A stretch of DNA of 64,000 nucleotides from Chryseobacterium nakagawai. Its GTDB lineage: Bacteria > Bacteroidota > Bacteroidia > Flavobacteriales > Weeksellaceae. The translations under genes and the position numbers were made by a program. The notes below the pieces were generated by a model that was not told the origin of the DNA, did no database searches, and was given only the letters and a program-made list of their open reading frames with translations. Location of the stretch: positions 372,001 through 436,000 of the forward strand of contig NZ_LR134386.1 of assembly GCF_900637665.1 (NCBI RefSeq), written 5' to 3'. Positions within the stretch are counted from its first letter, which is position 1, and each line of letters begins with the position of its first letter. Shown here one piece after another: positions 44,345 to 53,241 of the stretch.

Positions 44345-44377
44345 AGCTATCTCAAATGTGAGATAGCTCTTATTTTT
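44345..44377 (+). terminator. Terminator after the M48 gene
   Basis: 10-bp stem AGCTATCTCA (44345-44354) / TGAGATAGCT (44359-44368), loop AATG, followed by a T-rich run. Confidence 0.85.
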
Positions 44378-44499
44378 AGCCAAGTATATACCAATGATTT
44401 TATTTACATAAAGCTTATGTGTCAATGGTTTAAAAAATTTTGCTCCCTAGGCATATAGAATAGAGACTTGAAAAATAATGAGGAAAGAACAATTTTTTA

Positions 44500-46029
44500 T
44501 TAGTAGTTCAGCTTTTCCAGGCGGATTTTGTTGAACTTTTCTTTCTCATTATACTCACGAAGTAAGATATAACCTTCTTTTCCTACATATGGAATGACAG
44601 TATAATTGTCTTTTTCTGAAATAGGAATAATTTCCTGTTTGAATTTTCCGTCAATAATCGTATTGATAAAAAGATTCCATCTTTTTTGTTTTGTAGCTTC
44701 ATCCTTTTGATAGTCACGATAAAAGAATACTACATCTTTACCTCCGTTAAGGTATTGTGAGAACAGGTAATCACTATTTACCCATTTTGATTTTTCCTTT
44801 TCAAAAACCTGAACATTTTTTACTTTGAAATCTTTATCTGTATAAATATAAACAAGATCGGTTGTTTTGGGAGCATTATATTGGCCCGCTGGTTTATACT
44901 TTTCGGATAAAATTCCGACACTTCCGTCATTCATAAAATACATGTCTTTGGTTTGCAACATATAGCCATTTTCTACAAAGCCATTTTTATTAACTTTTGG
45001 TAGAAAAGAAGCAATATGAGGATCAAAATTAATAACTTTGGTGTCTGTGGTAAAGTTTGACTTATCTACTATTAATCTTGCAAATCCTACAAAATCAGAA
45101 TTGTTGTAATTCCTTCCCAGCAGCACCACTTTGTCATCAAAAGTTTTATCATTATCGAGCGGTTTGTAGTCAGAATAGAAAGAGTCAATATTGTCTATAG
45201 CATCATCAGAAAGCCCTGTAATGGGTTTGTTTGCTGCTTCTTTACCCGTTTTCATATCAATGACCAGAAGGCTGAATGCTTTATCTTTTTCATTTACTTT
45301 TTTCATCACACAATACATATAGTTTTCATCTCTTTCAAGAACTGATAATGTGGTGAAAATCTTTTTACTTCCCTCAGTATTGTATTTATACCTCCAGACT
45401 TCCTTTTTGTTATTGTCGAATCGGATCAGGCTATTGCTGTTTTGATACTTTCCATAATCTTTATATTCTATAGCAAAATAACCTCCTTGTTTCAATTCTC
45501 CAACTGCTGAAACATAATTATAGCCTTTTTCCTTTTTCTCGTCACGGTTTTCTTTACGCTGTTCTTTCCAGCTTTTGGGCTCATTGATCTCTTTGAAAGT
45601 GCCATCTTCCTGATAATCATAATATATTTTTCTGGTAATTGTGTTAGTCTTTGGATCTATTACCATAGAAACAGGGGTGAATACTTCTCTGATCTTTACC
45701 TGTGAATAATCCATCATAGAAGGTTTAAGAATAATTTGTCCTTTGAAATCCACATATCCTCTATAAGAAGCTGCTGTGATATCACCTTCAAATTCTTTAT
45801 TGGCAACAGGGTTGAGGTTCTTATCTAAGATAACATATTCAAATTTTTTGGTTTTATCTCCGGATTTCCCATAAGAATATAGGGAAACATAGCCATACAG
45901 ATTATCTTTATCATCAAATAAAGCATTCATTCCTACATGATCTCCTGCGGCTAATGTTGTTAAATCCTGGGTTTGGGAAAATGAAAATGTTTGGACAAGT
46001 CCAAACATCAATAAAGTAATTTTTTTCAT
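44500..46029 (-). CDS. Exported protein of unknown function
   Basis: Not recognised. 509 residues with a signal peptide (1-19, cleavage near FSFSQ). The rest reads as repeated beta-strand units with phrases such as LYGYVSLYSYG and NEKDKAFSLLVIDMKTG, suggesting a propeller-like or other all-beta fold. It has no lipobox. It stands alone; a hairpin at 46086-46107 separates it from the gene upstream. Confidence 0.75.
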   Translation of the reverse strand: MKKITLLMFGLVQTFSFSQTQDLTTLAAGDHVGMNALFDDKDNLYGYVSLYSYGKSGDKTKKFEYVILDKNLNPVANKEFEGDITAASYRGYVDFKGQIILKPSMMDYSQVKIREVFTPVSMVIDPKTNTITRKIYYDYQEDGTFKEINEPKSWKEQRKENRDEKKEKGYNYVSAVGELKQGGYFAIEYKDYGKYQNSNSLIRFDNNKKEVWRYKYNTEGSKKIFTTLSVLERDENYMYCVMKKVNEKDKAFSLLVIDMKTGKEAANKPITGLSDDAIDNIDSFYSDYKPLDNDKTFDDKVVLLGRNYNNSDFVGFARLIVDKSNFTTDTKVINFDPHIASFLPKVNKNGFVENGYMLQTKDMYFMNDGSVGILSEKYKPAGQYNAPKTTDLVYIYTDKDFKVKNVQVFEKEKSKWVNSDYLFSQYLNGGKDVVFFYRDYQKDEATKQKRWNLFINTIIDGKFKQEIIPISEKDNYTVIPYVGKEGYILLREYNEKEKFNKIRLEKLNY

Positions 46030-46081
46030 GGTTGAATTTTGAACTAAAATAATAAATTATAGTACTATTTGCTAAAGAAAA

Positions 46082-46107
46082 TAAAGAGCCCTGAAAAATC
46101 AGAGCTC
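46082..46107 (-). terminator. Terminator of the lipoprotein gene
   Basis: GAGCCCTGA (46086-46094) / TCAGAGCTC (46099-46107), one G-U pair, followed by TTTATTTTC on the minus strand. Confidence 0.75.
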
Positions 46108-46129
46108 AGTATTTTAATAAAGTAAACAA

Positions 46130-46954
46130 TTACTTGTTATACTCGTAAAGGTAAGTATGTTTATTAGTTCCAAAAGCAGAGCTTGTATAGGTCATTACCG
46201 ATTTAGTAGGGTAATTAGCGGTATTAAGAGTATGAACAGCACTGGTCTTGGTAGTTCCGTTCGATGCCCCTGCATAATTTCCGTCTGCTTTTACCAGGTT
46301 ATTGTAGCCTAATTCCCCATCTGAAAGAGAGAATAGATCCATTTTTATATACCCTTTTACATTTTTCATAGGATGGTTATTGCCGTCATAAGAAAATGTA
46401 GTACTGAAGGTTGTTCCGTTGTTCGAGTAAGTGATTGAAAGCAGGTTTCCATTAGCATCCAGATAAATATCTTTGTCTTGATACTTAATATCTGAGTAAG
46501 TTCCGGTCGTTGGATTATAGAGATAGGTTTGAAGAGCTTTATGTTTTACATGGCTGTCGCTCAGATATTGAAGTGTTTCGGTGTAAACCAATGTTCCAGG
46601 CTGATGTTTATCCGTTACTTTTTCAGAAACCAGTTTTCCATTGGCATAAGAAAATTCTCTCATAATTTGTAGTGCGCCAGTCTTGGAGTATACTTCCGTT
46701 TTTATGATATAATCGCCATCATACGTATATAATGTCTTTTCATTATCTGCAACATCAAAAGCTTCAACTATTCTTGTTCCGTTGTATTTATACTCTATAG
46801 TAAAAGACTCGCCGTCCTGAGTGATCTCGGTTGATTTCTTTAGAAGATAAGGAGTAGATTGATTATTATTGTTGTTATCTGTACTGTCATCATTTGATGA
46901 ACTGCAGCTGGCCATTACTGCCAAAACAAGTGATGAAATAATTAATTTCTTCAT
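46130..46954 (-). CDS. Lipoprotein of unknown function
   Basis: 274 residues from MKKLIISSLVLAVMASC, with the lipobox Cys at residue 17 followed by a Ser/Asp/Asn-rich linker (SSSNDDSTDNNNNNQ). The rest is made of repeated short beta-hairpins (YTYDGDYI, FSYANGKLV, FSYDGNNHPM) that recall YD/RHS-like or DUF4595-like repeats. A longer frame begins with TTG at 46984, but that lies beside the -7 box, so ATG 46954 is used. Confidence 0.78.
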   Translation of the reverse strand: MKKLIISSLVLAVMASCSSSNDDSTDNNNNNQSTPYLLKKSTEITQDGESFTIEYKYNGTRIVEAFDVADNEKTLYTYDGDYIIKTEVYSKTGALQIMREFSYANGKLVSEKVTDKHQPGTLVYTETLQYLSDSHVKHKALQTYLYNPTTGTYSDIKYQDKDIYLDANGNLLSITYSNNGTTFSTTFSYDGNNHPMKNVKGYIKMDLFSLSDGELGYNNLVKADGNYAGASNGTTKTSAVHTLNTANYPTKSVMTYTSSAFGTNKHTYLYEYNK

Positions 46955-46981
46955 AGGTATAATTAGTTTTTTTAATTGCTT

Positions 46982-46989
46982 CAAAAATA
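46982..46989 (-). promoter_or_regulatory. -7 box of the lipoprotein gene
   Basis: CAAAAATA on the + strand, TATTTTTG on the minus strand, 27 bases before the ATG at 46954. Confidence 0.6.
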
Positions 46990-47025
46990 ATCATTTTCCC
47001 AATACGGATATGAATATTTTTTGAA

Positions 47026-47056
47026 AAGGAAAAAGCCCTGATAATTCAGGGCTTTT
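47026..47056 (-). terminator. Terminator of glyS
   Basis: 11-bp stem AAAAGCCCTGA / TCAGGGCTTTT (47031-47056) just beyond the glyS stop, with a T-run on the minus strand. Confidence 0.85.
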
Positions 47057-47059
47057 ACA

Positions 47060-48601
47060 TTATATTTTAGAAAGTAGATTTCTGAAGTTGGTCTTCTCAT
47101 CAATGATTCTTCTCAATTCTGAAACCGGAACTCTTTCCTGTTGCATCGTATCCCTGTCTCTGATGGTTACCGTATGATCCGTTAATGAATCATGGTCTAC
47201 CGTAATACAATAAGGAGTACCGATCGCATCCTGTCTTCTGTAACGTTTTCCGATGGCATCTTTTTCTTCGTAGAATAAGTTGAAATCGTATTTCAGGTCG
47301 TTGAAGATCTTTTCTGCATATTCTGCTAAACCATCTTTCTTCATTAAAGGAAGAATAGCCGCTTTAATGGGTGCTAAAGCCGGAGGTAAAGATAAAACTG
47401 TTCTTTCTGAACCATCTTCCAATACTTCGTCTTTTAAACAGTGAGAGAAAATAGAAAGGAATAACCTGTCTAAACCTACAGAAGTTTCTACTACATAAGG
47501 AACATAGTTTTCGTTTCTTTCAGGATCGAAGAACTGAAGTTTTCTTCCGGAGAATTTTTCGTGAGCCTTAAGGTCAAAATCCGTTCTTGAGTGAATTCCT
47601 TCCAATTCTTTGAAACCAAATGGGAAATTGAATTCAATATCAGCTGCTGCATTGGCGTAGTGAGCTAATTTCTCGTGATCATGGAATCTGTAATTATCAG
47701 TACCTAATCCTAAAGCTAAGTGCCAGTTCAGACGCTTTTGTTTCCATTGCTCATAGAATTCAAGTTCTGTACCCGGAGCTACGAAGAATTGCATTTCCAT
47801 TTGTTCGAATTCACGCATTCTGAAGATAAACTGTCTTGCAACAATCTCGTTTCTGAAAGCTTTACCAATCTGTGCAATACCGAAAGGTAATCTATGACGT
47901 GAAGTTTTCTGAACATTTAAATAGTTCACAAAAATACCTTGTGCCGTTTCCGGTCTTAAGTAAAGATCCATAGCACTGTCTGCAGAAGCACCAAGTTTAG
48001 TTCCAAACATTAAGTTGAACTGTCTCACCTCTGTCCAGTTTTTAGAACCTGTATCAGGATCAGCAATTTCAAGTTCTTCAATTAATGCTTTTACATCAGC
48101 AAGATCTTCATTTTCTAAAGATTTTGCCAATCTTGAAAGAATAGCCTCTCTTTTCGCTCTGTATTCCAGAATTTTTGGATTCGTAGCTACAAACTGGTCT
48201 TTATCGAAAGCTTCTCCGAATCTCTTCGCTGCTTTTTCGATTTCTTTATTCTCTTTATCTTCAATTTTAGCACAGTAGTCTTCCACCAAAACGTCTGCTC
48301 TGAAACGTTTCTTAGAATCCTTATTGTCAATCAATGGATCGTTGAAAGCGTCTACGTGGCCTGATGCCTTCCATGTCGTTGGGTGCATAAGGATCGCCGA
48401 ATCAATACCCACAATATTTTCGTTAAGCTGTACCATAGCTTTCCACCAGTATTGTTTGATATTATTTTTAAGTTCAGCTCCATTCTGTCCATAGTCATAA
48501 ACAGCGGATAAACCATCATAGATCTCACTTGAAGGGAAAATAAATCCATATTCTTTAGCGTGAGAAATTACTTTCTTGAAAACATCTTCTTGCTTTGCCA
48601 T
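47060..48601 (-). CDS. glyS: Glycyl-tRNA synthetase (dimeric type)
   Basis: Charges tRNA-Gly. 513 residues, the homodimeric (eukaryote-like) class II type. Class II motifs include RHRLPFGIAQIGKAFRNE (motif 2) and ETSVGLDRLFLSIF (motif 3); an anticodon-binding domain follows with IGKRYRRQDAIGTPYC. The start is ATG 48601 (MAKQEDVFKKV), because the TATTTTTG box at 48623-48630 lies inside the longer open frame. Confidence 0.97.
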   Translation of the reverse strand: MAKQEDVFKKVISHAKEYGFIFPSSEIYDGLSAVYDYGQNGAELKNNIKQYWWKAMVQLNENIVGIDSAILMHPTTWKASGHVDAFNDPLIDNKDSKKRFRADVLVEDYCAKIEDKENKEIEKAAKRFGEAFDKDQFVATNPKILEYRAKREAILSRLAKSLENEDLADVKALIEELEIADPDTGSKNWTEVRQFNLMFGTKLGASADSAMDLYLRPETAQGIFVNYLNVQKTSRHRLPFGIAQIGKAFRNEIVARQFIFRMREFEQMEMQFFVAPGTELEFYEQWKQKRLNWHLALGLGTDNYRFHDHEKLAHYANAAADIEFNFPFGFKELEGIHSRTDFDLKAHEKFSGRKLQFFDPERNENYVPYVVETSVGLDRLFLSIFSHCLKDEVLEDGSERTVLSLPPALAPIKAAILPLMKKDGLAEYAEKIFNDLKYDFNLFYEEKDAIGKRYRRQDAIGTPYCITVDHDSLTDHTVTIRDRDTMQQERVPVSELRRIIDEKTNFRNLLSKI

Positions 48602-48622
48602 AATTTTTTTACGTCTGATGTG

Positions 48623-48630
48623 CAAAAATA
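48623..48630 (-). promoter_or_regulatory. -7 box of glyS
   Basis: CAAAAATA on the + strand, TATTTTTG on the minus strand, 21 bases before the glyS ATG. Confidence 0.65.
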
Positions 48631-48739
48631 TGAATTTGGATTCCAAAATCATGAAATTCAATAAAAAAAGGTATAATAATACTTGAAATAGGTCTTTTTT
48701 TGTTTTTTAGGAGCCGGGAACCTGCTTTTGCTACTCGCT

Positions 48740-48786
48740 TTTTCTTAGTTTCGGCGGCGGCTTTGCCGCCGCCGAAACTAAGAAAA
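48740..48786. repeat. Long GC-rich perfect hairpin
   Basis: 22-bp perfect arms (48740-48761 and 48765-48786) with loop TTT. The inner part is GGCGGCGGC / GCCGCCGCC, unlike the AT-rich surroundings. It is not placed like a simple terminator of glyS, which reads away from it. Confidence 0.8.
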
Positions 48787-48835
48787 GAGCTCAAACATAC
48801 CGCTCAATCAGGGCTATTGACTGCTGCGCCTCTAC

Positions 48836-48868
48836 AACCCTAACAGGTTTCAAAAACCTGTTAGGGTT
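48836..48868. repeat. Second perfect hairpin, AACCCTAACAGGTTT type
   Basis: 15-bp arms (48836-48850 and 48854-48868), loop CAA. The sequence resembles interspersed hairpins seen between genes in Flavobacteriia, from memory. The rest of the gap 48602-48945 shows only the two promoters. Confidence 0.75.
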
Positions 48869-48933
48869 AGAATAAGAATAGCCTCTTACATTTTTAAAGC
48901 TTCTCTCTGAAACAAGAATCAGTAGAAAATTTC

Positions 48934-48941
48934 TACTTTTG
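48934..48941 (+). promoter_or_regulatory. -7 box of truC, nearly leaderless
   Basis: TACTTTTG ends 4 bases before the ATG at 48946, so transcription would start at or beside the start codon. Confidence 0.6.
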
Positions 48942-48945
48942 CCCC

Positions 48946-49665
48946 ATGTTAGAAATTCTTTATCGCGACGAGCATATTATTGCCATCAATAAGCCCAGTG
49001 GATTATTGGTTCACAAATCCTTCTATGCAGGTGAAGCAGATACCTATGCTATTCAGGAATTACGAAAGCAGATTGGACAAAAAGTGTATCCTGTGCATCG
49101 TTTAGACCGCAAAACTTCTGGAGTTTTATTGTTTACCTTAGATAAAGAAACGCTTAGAATCATGAGCGATCGTTTTGCAACCAGAGAAGTGGAAAAAAAG
49201 TATATTGCCATTTTACGAGGCTGGGCCAAAGAAGAAGAAACCATCGATTACGACTTGGTTAATGAAAATGAAGTCAAGCAAAACGCGATTACTTATTATC
49301 ATCTTTTGCAAAAAACAGAAATTGATTTGCCTTTTTTAAAACATCAGACTTCGAGATATTGTTTAGTAGAAGCCATTCCTGAAACGGGAAGATTTCATCA
49401 ATTGAGAAAACATTTTAAACATATCCTACACCCAATTTTGGGTTGTCGCAAACACGGATGTAATAAACAGAATAAACTGTGGCTTCAAACATTTGGTATC
49501 AACAAAATGACCCTTCACGCCCATCAATTAATTTTCAATCATCCTATCACCAACGAAAAAATGATACTGAATGCTACAGTAGATGAAGAGTTTAAAAGAG
49601 TAGGGAATCTTCTTAATTTTGATTTAACTGCGTATTCTCAATCAACAACCAAAGAGGAAGACTAA
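48946..49665 (+). CDS. truC: tRNA pseudouridine(65) synthase-like RluA-family enzyme
   Basis: 239-residue pseudouridine synthase. HRLDRKTSG holds the catalytic Asp. The N-terminus MLEILYRDEHIIAINKPSGLLVH and the overall length match TruC, which modifies U65 of tRNA, better than RluA/RluC/RluD (no S4 domain). Assignment to TruC is by sequence memory. The message seems almost leaderless. Confidence 0.88.
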   Translation: MLEILYRDEHIIAINKPSGLLVHKSFYAGEADTYAIQELRKQIGQKVYPVHRLDRKTSGVLLFTLDKETLRIMSDRFATREVEKKYIAILRGWAKEEETIDYDLVNENEVKQNAITYYHLLQKTEIDLPFLKHQTSRYCLVEAIPETGRFHQLRKHFKHILHPILGCRKHGCNKQNKLWLQTFGINKMTLHAHQLIFNHPITNEKMILNATVDEEFKRVGNLLNFDLTAYSQSTTKEED

Positions 49666-49774
49666 TCCTTGACAAGGATCTTTTTTGATTAATTTAATTT
49701 TCTACTATAGATGCTGTATATCAAACATTTTGATAAAATATCATAGGTTAATCTGCCATTAATTTTAAAATGAG

Positions 49775-49782
49775 TAATTTTG
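49775..49782 (+). promoter_or_regulatory. -7 box of pyrD
   Basis: TAATTTTG, 15 bases before the pyrD ATG. Confidence 0.65.
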
Positions 49783-49797
49783 TAAAACTTTTTTTCA

Positions 49798-50835
49798 ATG
49801 TACAAATCGCTCATTCGTCCGATTCTTTTCAAATTTGATCCTGAAGAAGTACATCACTTTACTTTTTCGATGCTTAAGAATTTTGGATTTCTTACTAAAT
49901 TATTTTTCCCCAAACCTATTGAAGACAAACGTCTGGAAAGAGAAGTTTTCGGATTGAAATTTAAAAATCCTGTAGGACTGGCTGCCGGTTTTGATAAAAA
50001 TGCCGTCTTGTTCAACGAATTGGGAGACTTAGGTTTCGGGTTTGTAGAAATTGGAACAGTTACCCCAAGAGCTCAGGCAGGAAATCCTAAGAAAAGATTA
50101 TTCCGTTTGATTGAAGATGGTGGAATTATCAATAGAATGGGATTCAACAATGATGGGTTACAGGCTGCGATTGAAAAACTGAAATCCAATAAAGGAAAAA
50201 TAATCATCGGTGGAAACATCGGAAAAAATACAGATACAAAACCTGAAAACTATACACAGGATTACCTGGATTGTTTTGAAGGTCTTCATCCGCATGTAGA
50301 TTATTTTGTACTCAATGTGAGCTGTCCGAATGTTGGAAGCCATGCGAAGCTGGAAGATGTGGAATATCTGCGTGAACTGATTACGGAGGTAAAGAAAATC
50401 AATCAGTCAAAATCCGTACAGAAACCTATATTACTTAAAATTGCTCCGGATCTTAATGATGTACAATTGGATGAAATTATAGATCTTATTGCAGAAACTA
50501 AAATAGATGGTGTGATTGTTTCCAATACTTCTGTCAACAGAGAAGGATTGAAGACCTCTCCAGAAGTTTTAGAACAGATCGGAAACGGAGGATTAAGCGG
50601 AAAACCGATTCGTGAGAGAAGTACTAAAATGATCAAATATCTTTCGGATAAAAGTAATAGGGCATTTCCGATCATTGGAGTAGGAGGAATTCACTCTGCA
50701 AAAGATGCGATTGAAAAATTAGATGCTGGGGCAAGCCTGGTTCAGTTATATACCGGATTTATTTATGAAGGACCACAATTGATTAATGAAATTAACAAAG
50801 AAATTTTAAAAAGAGCAAGCAGATTGCCAAGATAA
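49798..50835 (+). CDS. pyrD: Dihydroorotate dehydrogenase, class 2 (quinone)
   Basis: Fourth step of pyrimidine synthesis, passing electrons to quinone at the inner membrane. 345 residues with the N-terminal helical extension ([20 protein letters not shown]) that defines class 2, then an FMN-binding TIM barrel: [31 protein letters not shown]. The catalytic-base motif reads NVSCPNVG, with Cys where E. coli and human class 2 enzymes have Ser. Single gene followed by a terminator. Confidence 0.95.
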   Translation: MYKSLIRPILFKFDPEEVHHFTFSMLKNFGFLTKLFFPKPIEDKRLEREVFGLKFKNPVGLAAGFDKNAVLFNELGDLGFGFVEIGTVTPRAQAGNPKKRLFRLIEDGGIINRMGFNNDGLQAAIEKLKSNKGKIIIGGNIGKNTDTKPENYTQDYLDCFEGLHPHVDYFVLNVSCPNVGSHAKLEDVEYLRELITEVKKINQSKSVQKPILLKIAPDLNDVQLDEIIDLIAETKIDGVIVSNTSVNREGLKTSPEVLEQIGNGGLSGKPIRERSTKMIKYLSDKSNRAFPIIGVGGIHSAKDAIEKLDAGASLVQLYTGFIYEGPQLINEINKEILKRASRLPR

Positions 50836-50841
50836 ATATAG

Positions 50842-50865
50842 AGAGACCATCTGGTCTCTTTTTTT
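50842..50865 (+). terminator. Terminator after pyrD
   Basis: AGAGACCA (50842-50849) / TGGTCTCT (50852-50859) followed by T-run. Confidence 0.85.
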
Positions 50866-51004
50866 GTTTTCGCTACGGATACACAAATTTTCATTAATGC
50901 TATCTGCTATAAATTCATATAAGAACCTTTATTTTCTAAATGCATAAATAAAAAAATTCTTGCATTCACGGCAAGGAAAAATATGATGTTAGATAGAATC
51001 CTTT

Positions 51005-51898
51005 TTATTTTGACTTTGTTACAGCAGCATTTTTAATATCAACAGTTAGTCTATAAGCTGGAGAAGAATTCGATTTTCCGATTTTATACATTATCGTTTT
51101 GTCATCCTTTGATTTTATTTTGATGGTGTCATAGATATTTTCCAGACAGCTTTCAGTAAGGAATTCTTCATATCTTTTATAATTCCAGTCTTTGGTAAAA
51201 TAAAGAACCCGATAGCCTTTTTCACCCTCGCTGGCTCCGCATCTTCCACAAGCATTAAGGTTGGATGAATGTTCAAAATACAGTAAAACCCGGTTCCCTT
51301 TTTCTCCGGAAATGTAGGAAATCAGTTCATTCCCTCCATATTGATTGATGATATCAAATGTATTGATTCTTTTATGGTTAGGTAAGATTAGATAATTATT
51401 GTAACGATAGATCATATCATTGCCGGTGAATAATTTAGCAGACTGAACTTTATCTTTATTATCCAAATAAAAACTTCCTGAAATAGGATTTTTCTGAGTT
51501 TGATCCTGCCCAAATAAGATCGTTTCTTTGGGAGTGAAATTTTTGACAATTTCAGCTGTTTTTTCAACGTCCTGTGGCGAGTTGATTTTTTCTTTAAACT
51601 GGTTGGAAATCTGTTTGTGCTTAGGACCAAAATTATACAATGACAGCTTACCATAATCATAAAGTCCTGTTAGAGGAATTTTCTTCTGGTATTTATCGTA
51701 GTAATACCAACCCTCCACAAAATGCTGGTATAAATTGCAATCCGGAATGCCGTCATAATGAAGCTCCAGTGTAATGGGAGCACCTGCAATTTCTCCCTTA
51801 AAGATTTGAGAAGAATCTGTGACGGTTTTTAATTCTACTTTTTGGCTTTTACCCGGAAGGAAAAAGGAAAGTAAAAGAACAATAAGAAGTTTTTTCAT
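51005..51898 (-). CDS. Exported protein of unknown function
   Basis: Not recognised. 297 residues from MKKLLIVLLLSFFLPGKSQ (signal peptide). The body has repeated Tyr/Gly-rich strands (HYDGIPDCNLYQHFVEGWYY, LTGLYDYGKLSLYNFG) and a C-x-x-C pair in NACGRCGA. ATG 51898 is preferred over an upstream start at 51934. It begins 16 bases after the DUF445 gene stop, so it is in the same operon. Confidence 0.75.
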   Translation of the reverse strand: MKKLLIVLLLSFFLPGKSQKVELKTVTDSSQIFKGEIAGAPITLELHYDGIPDCNLYQHFVEGWYYYDKYQKKIPLTGLYDYGKLSLYNFGPKHKQISNQFKEKINSPQDVEKTAEIVKNFTPKETILFGQDQTQKNPISGSFYLDNKDKVQSAKLFTGNDMIYRYNNYLILPNHKRINTFDIINQYGGNELISYISGEKGNRVLLYFEHSSNLNACGRCGASEGEKGYRVLYFTKDWNYKRYEEFLTESCLENIYDTIKIKSKDDKTIMYKIGKSNSSPAYRLTVDIKNAAVTKSK

Positions 51899-51914
51899 GG
51901 TTGTATTACCGTTT

Positions 51915-53159
51915 TTAAATAAAGAAATGGGCAATGGTATAAATGATAAGTCCCACCAGACCTCCTACCAAGGTTCCATTAACACGGATGAACTGAAGAT
52001 CTTTTCCTACTTCCAGTTCCATTTTTTCGCTCAATTCCTTACCCTTCCAATTGCCCACAGTAGTACTGATGAGGTTTCCGAATTGATGCGTGTTTTTCAA
52101 AATATATTTATAGGCCGTTACCCGAACCCAATGATCGATTTTATTCTGAAGATTTTCATCGGTTTTTAAATTTTTAGAAAACTCATTCAGGTTTTTGGAA
52201 AGATAATTTTTCAAGGCAGAATGGTCTTCCTGCAGCTCTTTCATCAGTGTTTTTTTGATAGAGACCCAAATATCATTGGAATACTCATCAAGCTTATCAT
52301 TTTTAAGCAATCCATCTTTAATGGTTTTAAATTCCTCCTCCCATTTAGGATCTTCTTTAAGATCAACGGAAAATTCATGAATTTTTTGAGTAATTAAAGT
52401 TCTTACTTCATGTTCCGGATCTTCTTCTATTTCTTTGAAAAAATCAGACAGCCCATCTGCAATCTTATCTGCAATTTTATTATCAACAAAAGAGGGGATG
52501 AAAGTGTAACTTCCTTTCTTTACCCGGTCTTTAATCATTTCATCATTTTGAATAATGTATTCCTTGATCTGTTTGGAAAGATTGGTAATAATTCTCTGAT
52601 GGTCATTTTTTTCCAGGATATAATGAATACCATTTCCTACCACTTTGTTAAGTTTGATATCATCTGTCATTTCTGATACCTTTTTACTGATGAACTGACT
52701 CACAGTAGAATCGTCAAGCTTATTGAGGATATCAAGAATAATATCTGACAGGTTTCGGATCAGAATATCCTGATTCTTTTCTTTGGCAAGCCATTCGCCT
52801 GCAAAGCCGGAAACCTTTATCTTTTGAATGTAGGGCCGGATATTTTGAGGGGAAAGAAAATTACTAACGACAAAGCTTCCCAGATTGTCTCCTAATTTTT
52901 GCTTACTGTTTTCAATCAGATTGGTATGAGGAATTGGAAGCCCCAATGGATGGCGGAATAATGCCGTTACGGCAAACCAGTCCGCTAAGGCTCCTACCAT
53001 GGCAGCTTCTGCAAAAGCACGTACATAGCCAATCCAATGAGAAGAACTGGACTTCTGCATAATGGTGGTTACAATGAAAATAAGAGCCATCAGAACAAAT
53101 AGCCCTGTAGCAAATGCCTTATATTTTCTAAGCTGTTTTCTTTTTGCTTCGTCATTCAT
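51915..53159 (-). CDS. DUF445 (YjiN-like) membrane protein
   Basis: 414 residues from MNDEAKRKQLRKYKAFATG. One hydrophobic segment near the N-terminus (about 20-37), a small hydrophobic region AMVGALADWFAVTALFRHP that is the DUF445 signature, a long amphipathic helical part, and a C-terminal membrane segment (VGGLVGLIIYTIAHFF). Function unknown. The minus-strand box TAAATTTG ends 5 bases before this ATG, so the message is almost leaderless; the longer frame to 53198 would run through the promoter. Confidence 0.88.
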   Translation of the reverse strand: MNDEAKRKQLRKYKAFATGLFVLMALIFIVTTIMQKSSSSHWIGYVRAFAEAAMVGALADWFAVTALFRHPLGLPIPHTNLIENSKQKLGDNLGSFVVSNFLSPQNIRPYIQKIKVSGFAGEWLAKEKNQDILIRNLSDIILDILNKLDDSTVSQFISKKVSEMTDDIKLNKVVGNGIHYILEKNDHQRIITNLSKQIKEYIIQNDEMIKDRVKKGSYTFIPSFVDNKIADKIADGLSDFFKEIEEDPEHEVRTLITQKIHEFSVDLKEDPKWEEEFKTIKDGLLKNDKLDEYSNDIWVSIKKTLMKELQEDHSALKNYLSKNLNEFSKNLKTDENLQNKIDHWVRVTAYKYILKNTHQFGNLISTTVGNWKGKELSEKMELEVGKDLQFIRVNGTLVGGLVGLIIYTIAHFFI

Positions 53160-53164
53160 ATTCT

Positions 53165-53181
53165 CAAATTTACTAAATTTG
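53165..53181. promoter_or_regulatory. Back-to-back divergent -7 boxes forming a palindrome
   Basis: CAAATTTA (53165-53172, minus-strand box of the DUF445 gene), one base, then TAAATTTG (53174-53181, plus-strand box of msrB). The 17 bases are a perfect palindrome. Confidence 0.65.
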
Positions 53182-53241
53182 GTTATGAAACCATTCAATG
53201 TTAATAAAGCTTTTATTAAACTTTAAAAGTTAAAATTTACG

